In this document: positions 47,014 through 56,707 of the stretch, in pieces
How positions within the stretch are numbered: position 1 is the stretch's first letter
How the letters are laid out: each line of letters begins with the position of its first letter
NCBI RefSeq assembly: GCF_000734895.2
Contig: NZ_CP011382.1
Coordinates: 1,776,700 to 1,840,699 of the forward strand
From: Calothrix sp. 336/3
Lineage (GTDB): Bacteria; Cyanobacteriota; Cyanobacteriia; Cyanobacteriales; Nostocaceae
DNA: 64,000 nt
Reading direction: 5' to 3'
Made by a program: the position numbers and the translations under genes
Notes under the pieces: generated by a model
The model's database searches: none
What the model was told of the DNA's origin: nothing
Seen by the model: the letters and a program-made list of their open reading frames with translations, nothing else

Positions 47014-48341
47014 AAACGCAAAATCCTCAAAGCTGCATTATATAAATTTAATGACTGTAAAATCCAAGCCCCGACTGGCTTTAAGTCACTGATAATATAA
47101 TTGGGAATAACTGTAACAGCAAAATATGTAATTAAAGTGGCAAATGTTGCTCCAACAGCTTGATACTTAGGTATTAAATATAGGTTAAGTGCGATATTCA
47201 ATGCAGCACCAGCTATGCTGAAATATAGGGAGTAATGTAGCTTGTTTTCTATTGTTAAAAATGAGCTTCTAGCTACACCTAAATTTGAAGAAAATTGTCC
47301 AAATACATATATTGATAATATGCTTGCGGCAGGAGCATAATATGCTCCATAAAGAAGAGTAACTATCCAGTAGGAACACAAACAGATGGGGACTGCAATG
47401 ATTACCCATAAAAGGAGCATAATATCGAAATATATCTGCATCTTTTCTGTATAGTCATCGCCACTAGCTTTTACTTGTGAGAGTTTTGGAAGGAGAGATG
47501 ATGCAACTATTACAGGGAGAAAGTCAAAAATTTCTGCTAACTTGACTGCTACAGAGTAAAAACCTAGCTGGGACTTATCACTCAGTAAAGAACCCAGCAT
47601 AATTTGATCGGTTTTTGAGTAAGCATAGATTGCCAATCCTGAAATGATTAGAGGAAAACTCTCCTTTAGTAACTCTTTTGCTCTTTGCCAGTTGAAATTC
47701 CATGCACTGAAATATTGTTTTTGAGAGATATAAACGATTGCCATACCAACTGCACATAGAGCCAATTCTGCGAATCGTGCCCAAGCAAAGGCAGTTAGTG
47801 GTGCTTGTATTTGTACCAAAACAAATCTAATGGCACAAACTACTACATACGCTGTTTGTTTAGAGAAAACAACATATTTAGAAGAGATTTGTGATTGGAA
47901 CCAAAAATCAATAGTATCAAAGGCTTGGAACATTGTTGCTGCGGCAATAATTCCTACAAGCCAATGGGTTAATTTATCATTTGGGTCTAGTACATAGACT
48001 AAAATAATAGATGCGAGCAGAGTTAATAAAGCACCTATTATATGTAAACCAAAGGTAGTTCCTAAAGTCTCATTTTTCCTTGATGGCTCGCAAGCCATAT
48101 CTCTAACAACAATGGTATTTAGTCCCATATTGACAATTGGGCTAAACATTCCTACTAGAGAAAGCACATAATTATAAGTACCAAATTGAACTGGTCCTAG
48201 ATATCGTGCAACTAATATGCCAATAAAAAGTCCCAATCCCATTTGTAGAATTCTGTCGCTTAATAACCAACTAGTGTTACTCAGAATTTTTTGAACATCT
48301 GGGCTGAACCTTTGAGTAATGGAAGTTAATTTATCAAGCAT
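47004..48341 (-). CDS. Polysaccharide flippase (Wzx-like)
   Basis: A 445-residue MATE-superfamily-like transporter with about twelve membrane segments, of the Wzx/RfbX type that flips lipid-linked repeat units across the membrane. The N-terminus shows NTSWLLSDRILQMGLGLFIGILVARYLGPVQFGTYNYVLS, the diagnostic region of the family, and a long ARSSFLTIENKLHYSLYFSIAGAALNIALNLYLIP segment follows near 355-390. Its end overlaps the start of the zinc-ribbon gene by 10 bp. Confidence 0.93.
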   Translation of the reverse strand: MLDKLTSITQRFSPDVQKILSNTSWLLSDRILQMGLGLFIGILVARYLGPVQFGTYNYVLSLVGMFSPIVNMGLNTIVVRDMACEPSRKNETLGTTFGLHIIGALLTLLASIILVYVLDPNDKLTHWLVGIIAAATMFQAFDTIDFWFQSQISSKYVVFSKQTAYVVVCAIRFVLVQIQAPLTAFAWARFAELALCAVGMAIVYISQKQYFSAWNFNWQRAKELLKESFPLIISGLAIYAYSKTDQIMLGSLLSDKSQLGFYSVAVKLAEIFDFLPVIVASSLLPKLSQVKASGDDYTEKMQIYFDIMLLLWVIIAVPICLCSYWIVTLLYGAYYAPAASILSIYVFGQFSSNLGVARSSFLTIENKLHYSLYFSIAGAALNIALNLYLIPKYQAVGATFATLITYFAVTVIPNYIISDLKPVGAWILQSLNLYNAALRILRLCR

Positions 48342-48607
48342 TATCTATTAAATGAATTTGTATATTACTGAAATGATGATTTACAATCTTGTCAAAAACG
48401 ATAAAAGCCTATAGACAAGCTTTTTTGAAAAACTTCTGCTTTATTTGTCTGAGTAAATTGTTTTTTTAAATTCTCGCCACAAATACGTTTTAATTTTCCA
48501 CGTATTTAGAATACATTTAGATTTGAAATTTTGTGACGTAATCCAAACATTCACATTAAAGGATTATTGAGACCCAAATTCATATTTATAATCATAGTTT
48601 CCTCGTC

Positions 48608-48844
48608 CTAAATCGTATATTTTAAATCCTTTTTCAATAGCATTGGTAGAAAAGCTATATAGGATTCCTGGTCATCTAATTTGACAGCTAATACTATCCA
48701 TGAACTATCTTTAGCTTCTAGCCACCCGCTTATCCAATCCCAGGAGGAAAAAATATGGCAATTTGGGTCAGCATTATAAACTGTATTCCAGTTAGATTTT
48801 ATTTTCTCTACCGGCTCAAATTCTGTGATGGCAATGCATTGCAT
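48608..48844 (-). pseudogene. Truncated FemAB/CelD-like acetyltransferase
   Basis: A 78-residue frame that looks like only the N-terminal part of a GNAT-fold acyltransferase of the FemAB/CelD type, normally about 350 residues. The stretches CHIFSSWDWISGWLEA and WIVLAVKLDD...YIAFLPMLL are typical of that N-terminus. The frame then stops, and no continuation is seen in the 266 bp before the flippase gene. It begins 12 bp after the tyrosine kinase stop codon, so it may still be translated. In an intact form it would transfer acyl groups to sugars. Confidence 0.6.
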
Positions 48845-48856
48845 AGGCTGGGTAAA

Positions 48857-51079
48857 CTACTTTTCTAATGTCTGATTGTTTTTAGCGTTCAAATTTACTT
48901 CTTGGGTGGAATAGTTCCGAACCAATCCTGAAGGTATGGGTTCTTTGGAGTAATAAAAATAGCTGTCTGGCTCGTGCTTAACATTAACTCCATTGAGTAC
49001 CATTCCTAATACTCGCTGATGGGATTGTTGGAGGAATTCTTTGCTGGCTTGGGCGCTGCCTAAATCTAGAACTTCTGGACGAACAACCAGGAGAATACCA
49101 TCAGCTAGTTTGCCCAGAACCGCAGCGTCAGCAATTCCCACTAGAGGTGGAGTATCAAAGATGATACAGTCAAATTCCTGGGCAAAATTGATAACTAAGG
49201 ACTCCATACCTTGGGAGTCAAGTAAGGCAACGGGATTGGGGGGCAAGACTCCAGAGGTAATCACAAACAGGTTGGGCATGACTTCTCGCATCAGGGTATT
49301 AAAAGGAACTTGGTCAACAATGATGTTGCTTAGTCCTTTAGCGTTAGTGATTCCCCAAATATGGTGTTGGATGGGGTGACGCATATCTGCATCAATCAGG
49401 AGAACTTTCCGTCCTACTTGTGCCATAGCGACAGCGAGGTTTGCCGAGACTTCGGATTTGCCTTCTTTGGGAATGGAACTTGTGACTGCGATCGCCTTAA
49501 TGCGTCTATCAGAAAGAAACTTTAAGTTGGCTTGCAGCATTTGATAAACTTCATCCATGGGAAAGCTCGGTACATCCCGACCAATCACCCTGGGTATCTG
49601 TCTATCTATCTCCGTTGTCCCAGAACTAGATTTGCTGCTACGATTCATTTGTGGAATCACTCCCAGAAGGGTATAGCCGAAAATTTCCTTGGCTTGCTTG
49701 ACATTTTTTACCGATTGATCAAGCAAATCCAGAGCTAAGGCAGCAATAATTCCTACTAAAAGACCGAAAAATCCTGCCCCACCCAGAATCAGAAGTTTGC
49801 GAGAATTGCCTGGTTTATCTGGTACTAATGCCGTAGAAATAATCCGCGCATTACCCATATTCTGATTTTCGGCAACATGAATCTCCTGCAATCTGGTTAA
49901 CAGAGTTTCGTAGGTTGTTTGAGAAGCTTTTAATCGCCGTTCTAATTCTCGTTGGGTTTGGGCTAGCTTGGGCAAAGCATTGGCACGTTCTCTATATTTC
50001 GCCCAAGTACTTTTTTGTTTGGCTAGCTTCCGCTCTAGAACAACACGTTCTCTTTCCGTTTTGACGATATCTGCAATTAATTCATAGCGCACATCCCCTA
50101 TCTGGAGGTTTTGAATGGAAAGCTTGGTAGATTCACCTGCCACTTGCTTAATGCGTTGTTGCAGTAACTTTTTCAGGGAAGCAATTTGTTCTTGCAAGTT
50201 CACCAGAGTTGGGTGTCCGGGAAGATAACGATTTTGCTCCACAGCTAGCTTTGTTTCTGCTTCTCGCAATTGAGTCAACATCTGCTGTGTTCTTGGCTCT
50301 TTACTTAACTCCGTCAGAGTAACTGCTTGCCATGTGTCAATTTTGGCTTGAGAGCGCAATTTATCGAGTTGAGCATTAACTTCAGTCAACTTAATTTCTG
50401 CCTGAGCAATTTCATCCTCTAAACTAGAAATCATTTTGACTGCGTTGCTTTCTTGCTCCTGGAGAATAATAATCTTGTTGCGTTCTTGGAATTGCCGGAA
50501 AGCAGATTCTGCTGCCCTGACAGAGCTTTCAGAAATAGGTAATTGACTAATGATAAATTTGCGAGCAGATTCGGCTTCTGCACGGTTGGCACGAATATTT
50601 TCTGTGATGTAATTATCCATCACTTGATTCACAACGTTTGCTGCTAATTGTGCGTTCTCATGGGTAAAGGAAATTTGCATAACTTCACTACCCTTGACAA
50701 CTTCTACCTTAATGTTCTTTGTCAAATCTTCTATAGTTAGTGGTTTCCCTTGATTATCTTTAAGGTCTAGGGAACGAATAGTTTTTTGAATAACTGGTAC
50801 TGATGCAACTATCTTGGCTTGGGTTTCAACTGGGTTATTGGTTTGAGTTAAAGATTCTAATCTTCCTATATCTCCTCCTAATCCGGTGAGGGAAGAAGTC
50901 CGATTGGTTCTAATTAAAATACTCCCCTGGGCTTTATATGTGGGTTTAATTGACAGAACATAGCCAAATGCCATAGTTAAAGCTATGCCCACAATTCCCA
51001 AAGTTGGCAGCCAGCGTCTTTGCAAAATTAGCCAATATTTAGTTAAGTCTATTTCTTCTATATGTTCGGGATTACTCAT
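48857..51079 (-). CDS. Polysaccharide co-polymerase/tyrosine autokinase (Wzc-like)
   Basis: A 740-residue protein that would control chain length and export. Residues about 10-110 form the Wzz domain with the first membrane segment (near 20-40). A long periplasmic coiled coil follows (about 180-390), then a GNVR-like region and a second membrane segment (near 425-448). The cytoplasmic BY-kinase domain has Walker A SSIPKEGKSEVSANLA (near 535), the second Walker motif VLLIDADMRHP and Walker B CIIFDTPPLVG. Tyrosines in DSYFYYSKEP and RNYS near the C-terminus are the likely autophosphorylation sites. It is the first gene of the locus. No Wza-type outer membrane exporter is encoded nearby. Confidence 0.93.
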   Translation of the reverse strand: MSNPEHIEEIDLTKYWLILQRRWLPTLGIVGIALTMAFGYVLSIKPTYKAQGSILIRTNRTSSLTGLGGDIGRLESLTQTNNPVETQAKIVASVPVIQKTIRSLDLKDNQGKPLTIEDLTKNIKVEVVKGSEVMQISFTHENAQLAANVVNQVMDNYITENIRANRAEAESARKFIISQLPISESSVRAAESAFRQFQERNKIIILQEQESNAVKMISSLEDEIAQAEIKLTEVNAQLDKLRSQAKIDTWQAVTLTELSKEPRTQQMLTQLREAETKLAVEQNRYLPGHPTLVNLQEQIASLKKLLQQRIKQVAGESTKLSIQNLQIGDVRYELIADIVKTERERVVLERKLAKQKSTWAKYRERANALPKLAQTQRELERRLKASQTTYETLLTRLQEIHVAENQNMGNARIISTALVPDKPGNSRKLLILGGAGFFGLLVGIIAALALDLLDQSVKNVKQAKEIFGYTLLGVIPQMNRSSKSSSGTTEIDRQIPRVIGRDVPSFPMDEVYQMLQANLKFLSDRRIKAIAVTSSIPKEGKSEVSANLAVAMAQVGRKVLLIDADMRHPIQHHIWGITNAKGLSNIIVDQVPFNTLMREVMPNLFVITSGVLPPNPVALLDSQGMESLVINFAQEFDCIIFDTPPLVGIADAAVLGKLADGILLVVRPEVLDLGSAQASKEFLQQSHQRVLGMVLNGVNVKHEPDSYFYYSKEPIPSGLVRNYSTQEVNLNAKNNQTLEK

Positions 51080-52476
51080 AAATTAAGTTAAATTAATTAT
51101 GTATGTAGGATGAATATTAAGTGCCGATAAAAGCGTCCCTAGCCTTTACAGCAAGTGCTTTATAGCTTGCTTCATAAGTTATGTGTTTCAGAATAGCGAA
51201 AATAATTTTATTATTATGTGTTTGCTCCTTCTCCACAAACATCAGGGTAAGCATAATTAAAAAATACAGTTATTAGACATGAAAAATAACCTGGAAATCA
51301 AATGATTCCAAGATACTAATATTCTGGCTTCAGACCACCGATGAAATTACTTGCAAATCAGTAATTTTAGTGGAAAGCTTAGAGGGACTGAGATCGTGAA
51401 GACCATCGAAGCCCGACTCCAAAAAACAATCAGAAATATGCAGTTGTAAATATATCTATCTAGTATTTAAGTCTTGGGACAATATCTCGAATTCAGAAAT
51501 GACGTGAGCATTGGATAAATCTAAATCAGCAGGTGCATGACAATATTTCAATGTTTCAGGAAATTTCAGTTAGACATTACCAATATCTGAATATATTCCT
51601 ATACAAAATTGATTGATGGGCTTAAGGAAATTGCTAAATGTTCTGCTTTCGTTAGAGCTTTTGATTCATTGCATTGGTTTGTATAAAATCTACACAATGA
51701 TTATTACAACATTCTAATTTACTTGGCAAGGAGTAAAAATAAATAAAATCATATTGCTTTTTTTAGACAAAATTAAATATTACTTGCAGGCAGCAAAAAA
51801 ATACTTACAAGCTTCCGTAATTTAATCTCGTCAAAATAAGTAAAAACAAACACATATATTGAAGATATTCAAAACTCTAAATATTAATGTTTTGCGACAG
51901 AATAATTATTTTTCTTAATCTATGGATAAATAAAAACTAGGCTATTGGGCGATCGCCTACTACAAAGGATGATTTTAGCTTGATACCTGATTTATATCTG
52001 CTTGATATCTGCTACTAGTAAAAAGAATGATGATTTTGACGTTGATTAAACTTACCTGACTAACCTCCCATACTTAGTCATCAATAGTTTCTGTTCTGAC
52101 ACGATCTGAGAGATAAAAACAGAAAAGGAATAGTATCAGTGAAAAAATTAGATACTTAAAAGCCACTAGTAATGATAATTAAAACAAATGCTTTTATTTA
52201 CCTTAATCAGCAAAAGGTATACATAGTCTGCACTGTGCATTCTCTATGTCAAGGCAACTGGGAAACTATGTAAAAAAATAGAGAGCTACTTGGGCAGCTC
52301 TCCAGATCATCAGGGTGCATCTACTTAACATAGTATAGCACTATAGGCGTGAGGGGTAACACCCATTATTCAATTATTTTTTGTAAAGTTTTGGTAAAGA
52401 AGTTGGAAGTCATAGTCTAGAGGATAGGGAAAGGGAATAGATATCCAGGCAAAAGGAACCGCCCCAACTCATTGAC
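51080..52476. promoter_or_regulatory. 1.4-kb non-coding leader of the polysaccharide locus
   Basis: A long AT-rich stretch with no gene that I can support. It separates the gatB terminator (52272-52302) from the first polysaccharide gene, so about 1.2 kb is available as promoter, regulatory region or untranslated leader for the locus. It has one HIP1 site near 51950. The only short coding candidate on the plus strand is a GTG-started frame near 51395 of 17 codons, not convincing. Confidence 0.55.
52272..52302 (-). terminator. Rho-independent terminator after gatB
   Basis: On the minus strand GAGAGCT and AGCTCTC form a perfect 7-bp stem with an 8-base loop, immediately followed by TATTTTTTT. 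It lies about 175 bp after the gatB stop codon, in the right orientation. Confidence 0.85.
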
Positions 52477-53961
52477 TTATACAGATTCCCCATTCAACTT
52501 CTTCTCAACTAACTGATTTGTCAGCTTCGGATCAGCACGTTTGTTGGTTTTCTTCAGCACTTGCCCCACAAAGAACCCTTTCAAATTGGTATTACCACCA
52601 CGATATTTTTCTAATTCCTTGGGATTGGCAGCAATTACTTCATCGACGATGGGTTCCAAAACCGCAGGATCGGAAATTAATTCTTGACCTGCAAAAGCTT
52701 TTTCTGGGGTAACGCCATTCAACAAATCTGGTAATTTTTCCTTTGCTTGGGCATTACTAATTTTACCACCTTCGATGCGGGTAATCACCTCCGCCAAATT
52801 AGCCGCAGTCAAACCAATTTCAGTAATGCTGAGTTTTTGCTTATTCAAATAAGCTGCAATATCCTGGGTAATCCAGTTAGCGGCAGTTTTGGCAGTTGCA
52901 CCGCTTGCCACGACTGCTTCAAAATATTCCGCGACAGCACGCTCATCAGTTAACACCCGTGCATCATAGGCAGAAAGTCCAAATGTTTCTTCATAGCGAT
53001 GACGTTTTTCGGCGGGTAACTCTGGTATTTGACTTTTCCACTCACTTAATTGAGTATCGGAAACTTCAATGGGAGCAAGATCAGGTTCTGGAAAGTAACG
53101 ATAATCACTAGAACCTTCCTTGACTCGCATACTGATAGTACGTTGGGAACCTTCTTCCCAAAGTCGGGTTTCTTGGATTATCCTTTCACCTGCTTCCACC
53201 GCAGCGATTTGCCGTTCAATTTCATATTCAATGGCTTTTTGAATGGCAGTGAAGGAGTTCATATTTTTGATTTCTACCTTCGTACCAAATTCTTTTTGTC
53301 CAACGGGACGTACAGAGATATTCACGTCACAACGGAGGGAACCTTCTTGCATATTCCCATCACTCACACCCAAGTAAAGCATAATTCGCCGTAATTCTTG
53401 GGCATATTCTGCCGCTTCTTGTCCGGTGCGTAAATCTGGTTCGGAAACAATTTCTACTAGGGGAATACCAGCACGGTTGTAATCTACTAGGGAGTAGGTG
53501 GAACCAGATAATCTGTCACTACCTGCGTGAACTAATTTTCCGGCATCTTCTTCCATATGTAGACGGGTGACACCAATTCTTTTGCGTACTGGGTTGCCAT
53601 CCTTATCTACCAATTCAATTTCTAACCAACCATGTTCCGCAATGGGTAAGTCAAATTGAGAAATTTGGTAGTTTTTCGGTAAGTCGGGGTAAAAATATTG
53701 TTTACGGTCAAATTTACTATACTTGGCAATTTGGCAATTTAAAGCTAAACCTGCTTTGACAGCATATTCCAGAACTTTCTCATTGAGTACTGGTAAAACC
53801 CCAGGTAATCCCATGCATACCGGGTCAATGTTAGTATTGGGGTCAGCGCCGAAAGCGGTGGAACTGGCGGAGAAAATTTTCGTGTTAGTACTGAGCTGGC
53901 AATGGGTTTCTAAACCAATAATGGCTTCGTATTCAGTTTTTACAGGTGTAGCAGTTGTCAT
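52477..53961 (-). CDS. gatB: Aspartyl/glutamyl-tRNA amidotransferase subunit B
   Basis: GatB is the kinase-like subunit of GatCAB, which turns Glu-tRNA(Gln) and Asp-tRNA(Asn) into the amide forms. The 494-residue sequence has the expected YEAIIGLETHCQLSTNTKIFSASS start, GLPGVLPVLN, KQYFYPDLPKNYQISQFDLP, LHMEEDAGK, YSLVDYNRAGIPLVEIVSEPD, and SLRCDVNISVRP motifs, and the C-terminal helical YqeY-like tail. Length is normal for the family. It has its own terminator downstream. Confidence 0.97.
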   Translation of the reverse strand: MTTATPVKTEYEAIIGLETHCQLSTNTKIFSASSTAFGADPNTNIDPVCMGLPGVLPVLNEKVLEYAVKAGLALNCQIAKYSKFDRKQYFYPDLPKNYQISQFDLPIAEHGWLEIELVDKDGNPVRKRIGVTRLHMEEDAGKLVHAGSDRLSGSTYSLVDYNRAGIPLVEIVSEPDLRTGQEAAEYAQELRRIMLYLGVSDGNMQEGSLRCDVNISVRPVGQKEFGTKVEIKNMNSFTAIQKAIEYEIERQIAAVEAGERIIQETRLWEEGSQRTISMRVKEGSSDYRYFPEPDLAPIEVSDTQLSEWKSQIPELPAEKRHRYEETFGLSAYDARVLTDERAVAEYFEAVVASGATAKTAANWITQDIAAYLNKQKLSITEIGLTAANLAEVITRIEGGKISNAQAKEKLPDLLNGVTPEKAFAGQELISDPAVLEPIVDEVIAANPKELEKYRGGNTNLKGFFVGQVLKKTNKRADPKLTNQLVEKKLNGESV

Positions 53962-54128
53962 AAAATTTCAAATGAAAGCTGATATTGCGTCCCAGGGTAC
54001 TATTGTAGACTGGCGTGCGGGATTTTGGACGTATGCAAGTATCGGCTTTGGAGGTTCAGCACTCAAGTGACTGAGTTTCCCGCATACCGGAGGTTTTTAT
54101 GAACTTGAGAGAGTAGGGTATTTGATAA

Positions 54129-54872
54129 CTATTTACCAACGACAACAAACCCGCGTGTTTTCCCAGAGGTGGAGTCTGTGGTATTCATTGCTTGCCAGAG
54201 TTCTGTGGTTTTCACCCAAATGGGGGGATACTTATAACGAGATACATCGAGGATGAGAAATCTATCTGTTTTTTCATTGTAAGCGGCAATGGGTGAGATA
54301 TGTCCGCCTGTTTCCTGACCAATGGTTTTACGCAGGTAGTTGACGAGAATAAAGTTATTTTTTTGCTTTAAGTTGGCTGTTGCTAAGGTGCGAAATTTCT
54401 CTAGGGATGAGTTTTGGGTATGATAGACTTCGACTTTGACGGGATAGGTTGCCAATAAACCACCTAACTGACTCAGAGTCATACCTTGGCGAGAGACAAC
54501 TTCTTTGGTGATAACTTCTTTAGTTTTGGTGTTACTAAAAAAATTATCTTGGGTCAACATTCTATAAGATTTATATTGATTTGCTTCGGGTGCGGTGATT
54601 TCGAGTGCATTTAACACCATGACAATACTAGCAACACCACAGTAGGCAAGGTTGTCTTGGGTGACGAAGTGCATTGTGAGGGGGAAAAAATCTTCCCGTG
54701 ATTTGCTGTCAATTAGGAGTTTTTCTCCGACTGTGGAATTAAAGCTAATTAAGTTGGCGGGTAATTTTAGTGTCTGAGCTAAGGATAGGGTGGGGATAAA
54801 TATTGGTGTCGCCAGAATTAAAGATTGCAGAGATATTTTTAGTAAGCTGTTCATATCGTTTGTATGAATCAT
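54129..54872 (-). CDS. Phytochelatin-synthase-like papain-fold protein
   Basis: A 247-residue exported protein of the bacterial phytochelatin synthase family, like Nostoc Alr0975. These proteins mainly cleave glycine from glutathione and make little phytochelatin. An N-terminal signal peptide (about 12-33) precedes the catalytic fold. The triad is Cys78 in AYCGVASIVMVLNAL, His191 in GGHISPIAAYN and Asp209 in LILDVSRYKYPP. The C-terminal metal-sensing domain of plant enzymes is absent. An ATG six codons later is an alternative start. It probably acts in the periplasm in glutathione turnover or metal response. Confidence 0.92.
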   Translation of the reverse strand: MIHTNDMNSLLKISLQSLILATPIFIPTLSLAQTLKLPANLISFNSTVGEKLLIDSKSREDFFPLTMHFVTQDNLAYCGVASIVMVLNALEITAPEANQYKSYRMLTQDNFFSNTKTKEVITKEVVSRQGMTLSQLGGLLATYPVKVEVYHTQNSSLEKFRTLATANLKQKNNFILVNYLRKTIGQETGGHISPIAAYNEKTDRFLILDVSRYKYPPIWVKTTELWQAMNTTDSTSGKTRGFVVVGK

Positions 54873-55100
54873 GCAAATGCTGGATTAAATTTTTTTCGTA
54901 GGAGCTTCAGTCCCCTATGATATAGCATTATGTGATTGTGTTAATTAACTCCCTGTATCTGATTCTGATAAAGGGGCGATCGCCACTACAGCTAACTGTA
55001 CTTAGACTATGGTTCGTGAATACAGGGGATAAAGTTAACCTGGGTTTTGCTGTCAACCCTTGATGATAGCTATGTCCCGATTACCATCCCCTAGTACCCA

Positions 55101-55664
55101 TTACCTTTTTAATATTACCCCGCGTAATTCATCTAGCTGGGGATTGCGAGGATCGATATTAGCGGCTTGATCGTATGCCCATTTGGCATTCACATATTCA
55201 CCTAGACGTACTAAGATGGTTGCTAAACCGACGTAGGCGTTAGCATTGCCGCGATTTGCTTGGATGGCTCGACGGTAAGCGTCCTTGGCTCCTTGATAGT
55301 CACCGAGATTACCACTGATGTAACCGATGGCATAGTGGAAGTCGCTGTTATTGGGATTGAGGGCAGATGCACGACGGAATGCAGATAGGGCAGCTGGAAA
55401 ATTGTTCTGTTGTACATAGGCATAACCAATACCCGAATGAATCGAGGCGTTTCTCGGTTCTAGGTTGGCTGCTTGTTGGTAGACGGCGATCGCCCCATTG
55501 AAATCACCGCTATCTACTAACCTGCGTCCCTCATCTAACAACTGTTTTACGTAATCGTTCGTTTTTTGGGCTACTACTACTTCCCCGTAAACTACGGAAG
55601 GTACAGATATAAAAACGCTACTTAGCAGGAGAACACACACAACATTACGTGCTTGAGTATACAC
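55101..55664 (-). CDS. Exported TPR protein
   Basis: A 187-residue protein with an N-terminal signal peptide (about 7-28, ending near Tyr-Gly-Glu or Val-Ala) and four TPR units from about 38 to 180, each with the W/Y-A and NP pattern (ASIHSGIGYAYVQQNNFPAALSAFRRASALNPNN). It is expected in the periplasm as a protein-binding scaffold. It is followed upstream by another TPR gene on the same strand, 100 bp away. The partner is unknown. Confidence 0.87.
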   Translation of the reverse strand: MYTQARNVVCVLLLSSVFISVPSVVYGEVVVAQKTNDYVKQLLDEGRRLVDSGDFNGAIAVYQQAANLEPRNASIHSGIGYAYVQQNNFPAALSAFRRASALNPNNSDFHYAIGYISGNLGDYQGAKDAYRRAIQANRGNANAYVGLATILVRLGEYVNAKWAYDQAANIDPRNPQLDELRGVILKR

Positions 55665-55764
55665 AGGAATTACCCAAATGAATAAATAGGTTTATTAAGT
55701 CTTTTCAGGCAGACTCAATTTTATCCGTAGTTATTGGGGAATTGGCAGGGCAAATTGGCACATT

Positions 55765-56607
55765 TTATTGCCCTAATTCTTGAATGTTGTTCTGAACTTG
55801 CTGATATAGCTGTTTATTGCCTTGTTTTTGGAAAATATTAGCGGCTTTTTGCAAATCGGCTTTTGCCCCTTGTTTGTCTCCCTTGGCGGCGCGGGTATTT
55901 CCCCGGTTATTGTAGGCAGCAGCAAAGTTGGGAGCTAAACGAATGGCTTGGTTATAATCGGCGATCGCCCCGTCTCTATCACCTTGAGCGGCACGGGCGT
56001 TCCCGCGATTATTGTATGCTACCGCATATTTAGGATTAAAGCGAATCGCCTGGTCATAGTCTTCGAGGGCAGCATTTCTGTCACCTTGGGCGGCGCGAGC
56101 ATTACCACGATTATTAAAAGCTTCGGCGTAGTTGGGAGCCAGACGAATTGCCTCGTTATAGTCTGTCATTGCCCCTGATTTATCACCTTGGGCGGCGCGA
56201 GCATTACCGCGATTATTGTAGGCTTGAGCGTATTGGGGATTGAGGTTGAGAGCTTCGTCATAGTCTGCGATCGCGGCTTTTCTGTCTCCTAGATCAAAAT
56301 TTACTAATCCCCGTCCATTGTAAGCTTGGGCGTATTTTTCATTGAGACTGATGGCTTTGGTATAGGCAGCGATCGCCCCTCGTAAATCTCCACGAATATG
56401 TTTATACTGTCCTTGTGCGTAAAAATCCTTAGCTTTTGAGGGTTTGGCTGTAGGACTTTTTTCCGGCTTGACACCGATTTCTGTGACTAAAACATCTTTA
56501 TTGTTGTTACAGGCAACTGTCACCGTGGCAACTATAACAGTCATTGTTGCGAGACTGAAGGCTTTCCCTGGATTAATGAAGTTTTGCTTGAATAAATTCC
56601 GTTTCAT
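55765..56607 (-). CDS. TPR lipoprotein
   Basis: A 280-residue protein with a lipoprotein-type signal peptide ending in VTVAC (Cys33 lipidated) and about six consecutive TPR units from about residue 62 to 265. Four of the units are nearly identical 34-mers with YNNRGNARAAQGD, so recent internal duplication is likely. It should be anchored to a membrane facing the periplasm. A possible role is assembly of membrane complexes, but the sequence does not tell which. Confidence 0.88.
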   Translation of the reverse strand: MKRNLFKQNFINPGKAFSLATMTVIVATVTVACNNNKDVLVTEIGVKPEKSPTAKPSKAKDFYAQGQYKHIRGDLRGAIAAYTKAISLNEKYAQAYNGRGLVNFDLGDRKAAIADYDEALNLNPQYAQAYNNRGNARAAQGDKSGAMTDYNEAIRLAPNYAEAFNNRGNARAAQGDRNAALEDYDQAIRFNPKYAVAYNNRGNARAAQGDRDGAIADYNQAIRLAPNFAAAYNNRGNTRAAKGDKQGAKADLQKAANIFQKQGNKQLYQQVQNNIQELGQ

Positions 56608-56707
56608 ATCTGAACTAATAAATTATAGAAAGCCTTTGTTACCCACCCACAGAGGATAAAGCTAGAGATTGTTGACAATTCAATCATAATCTAACTTCGC
56701 TTATTTT

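Noticed and set aside
51395..51448. 17-codon GTG-started frame in the polysaccharide leader
   Set aside because: Too short and without a recognisable product; kept only as a note.
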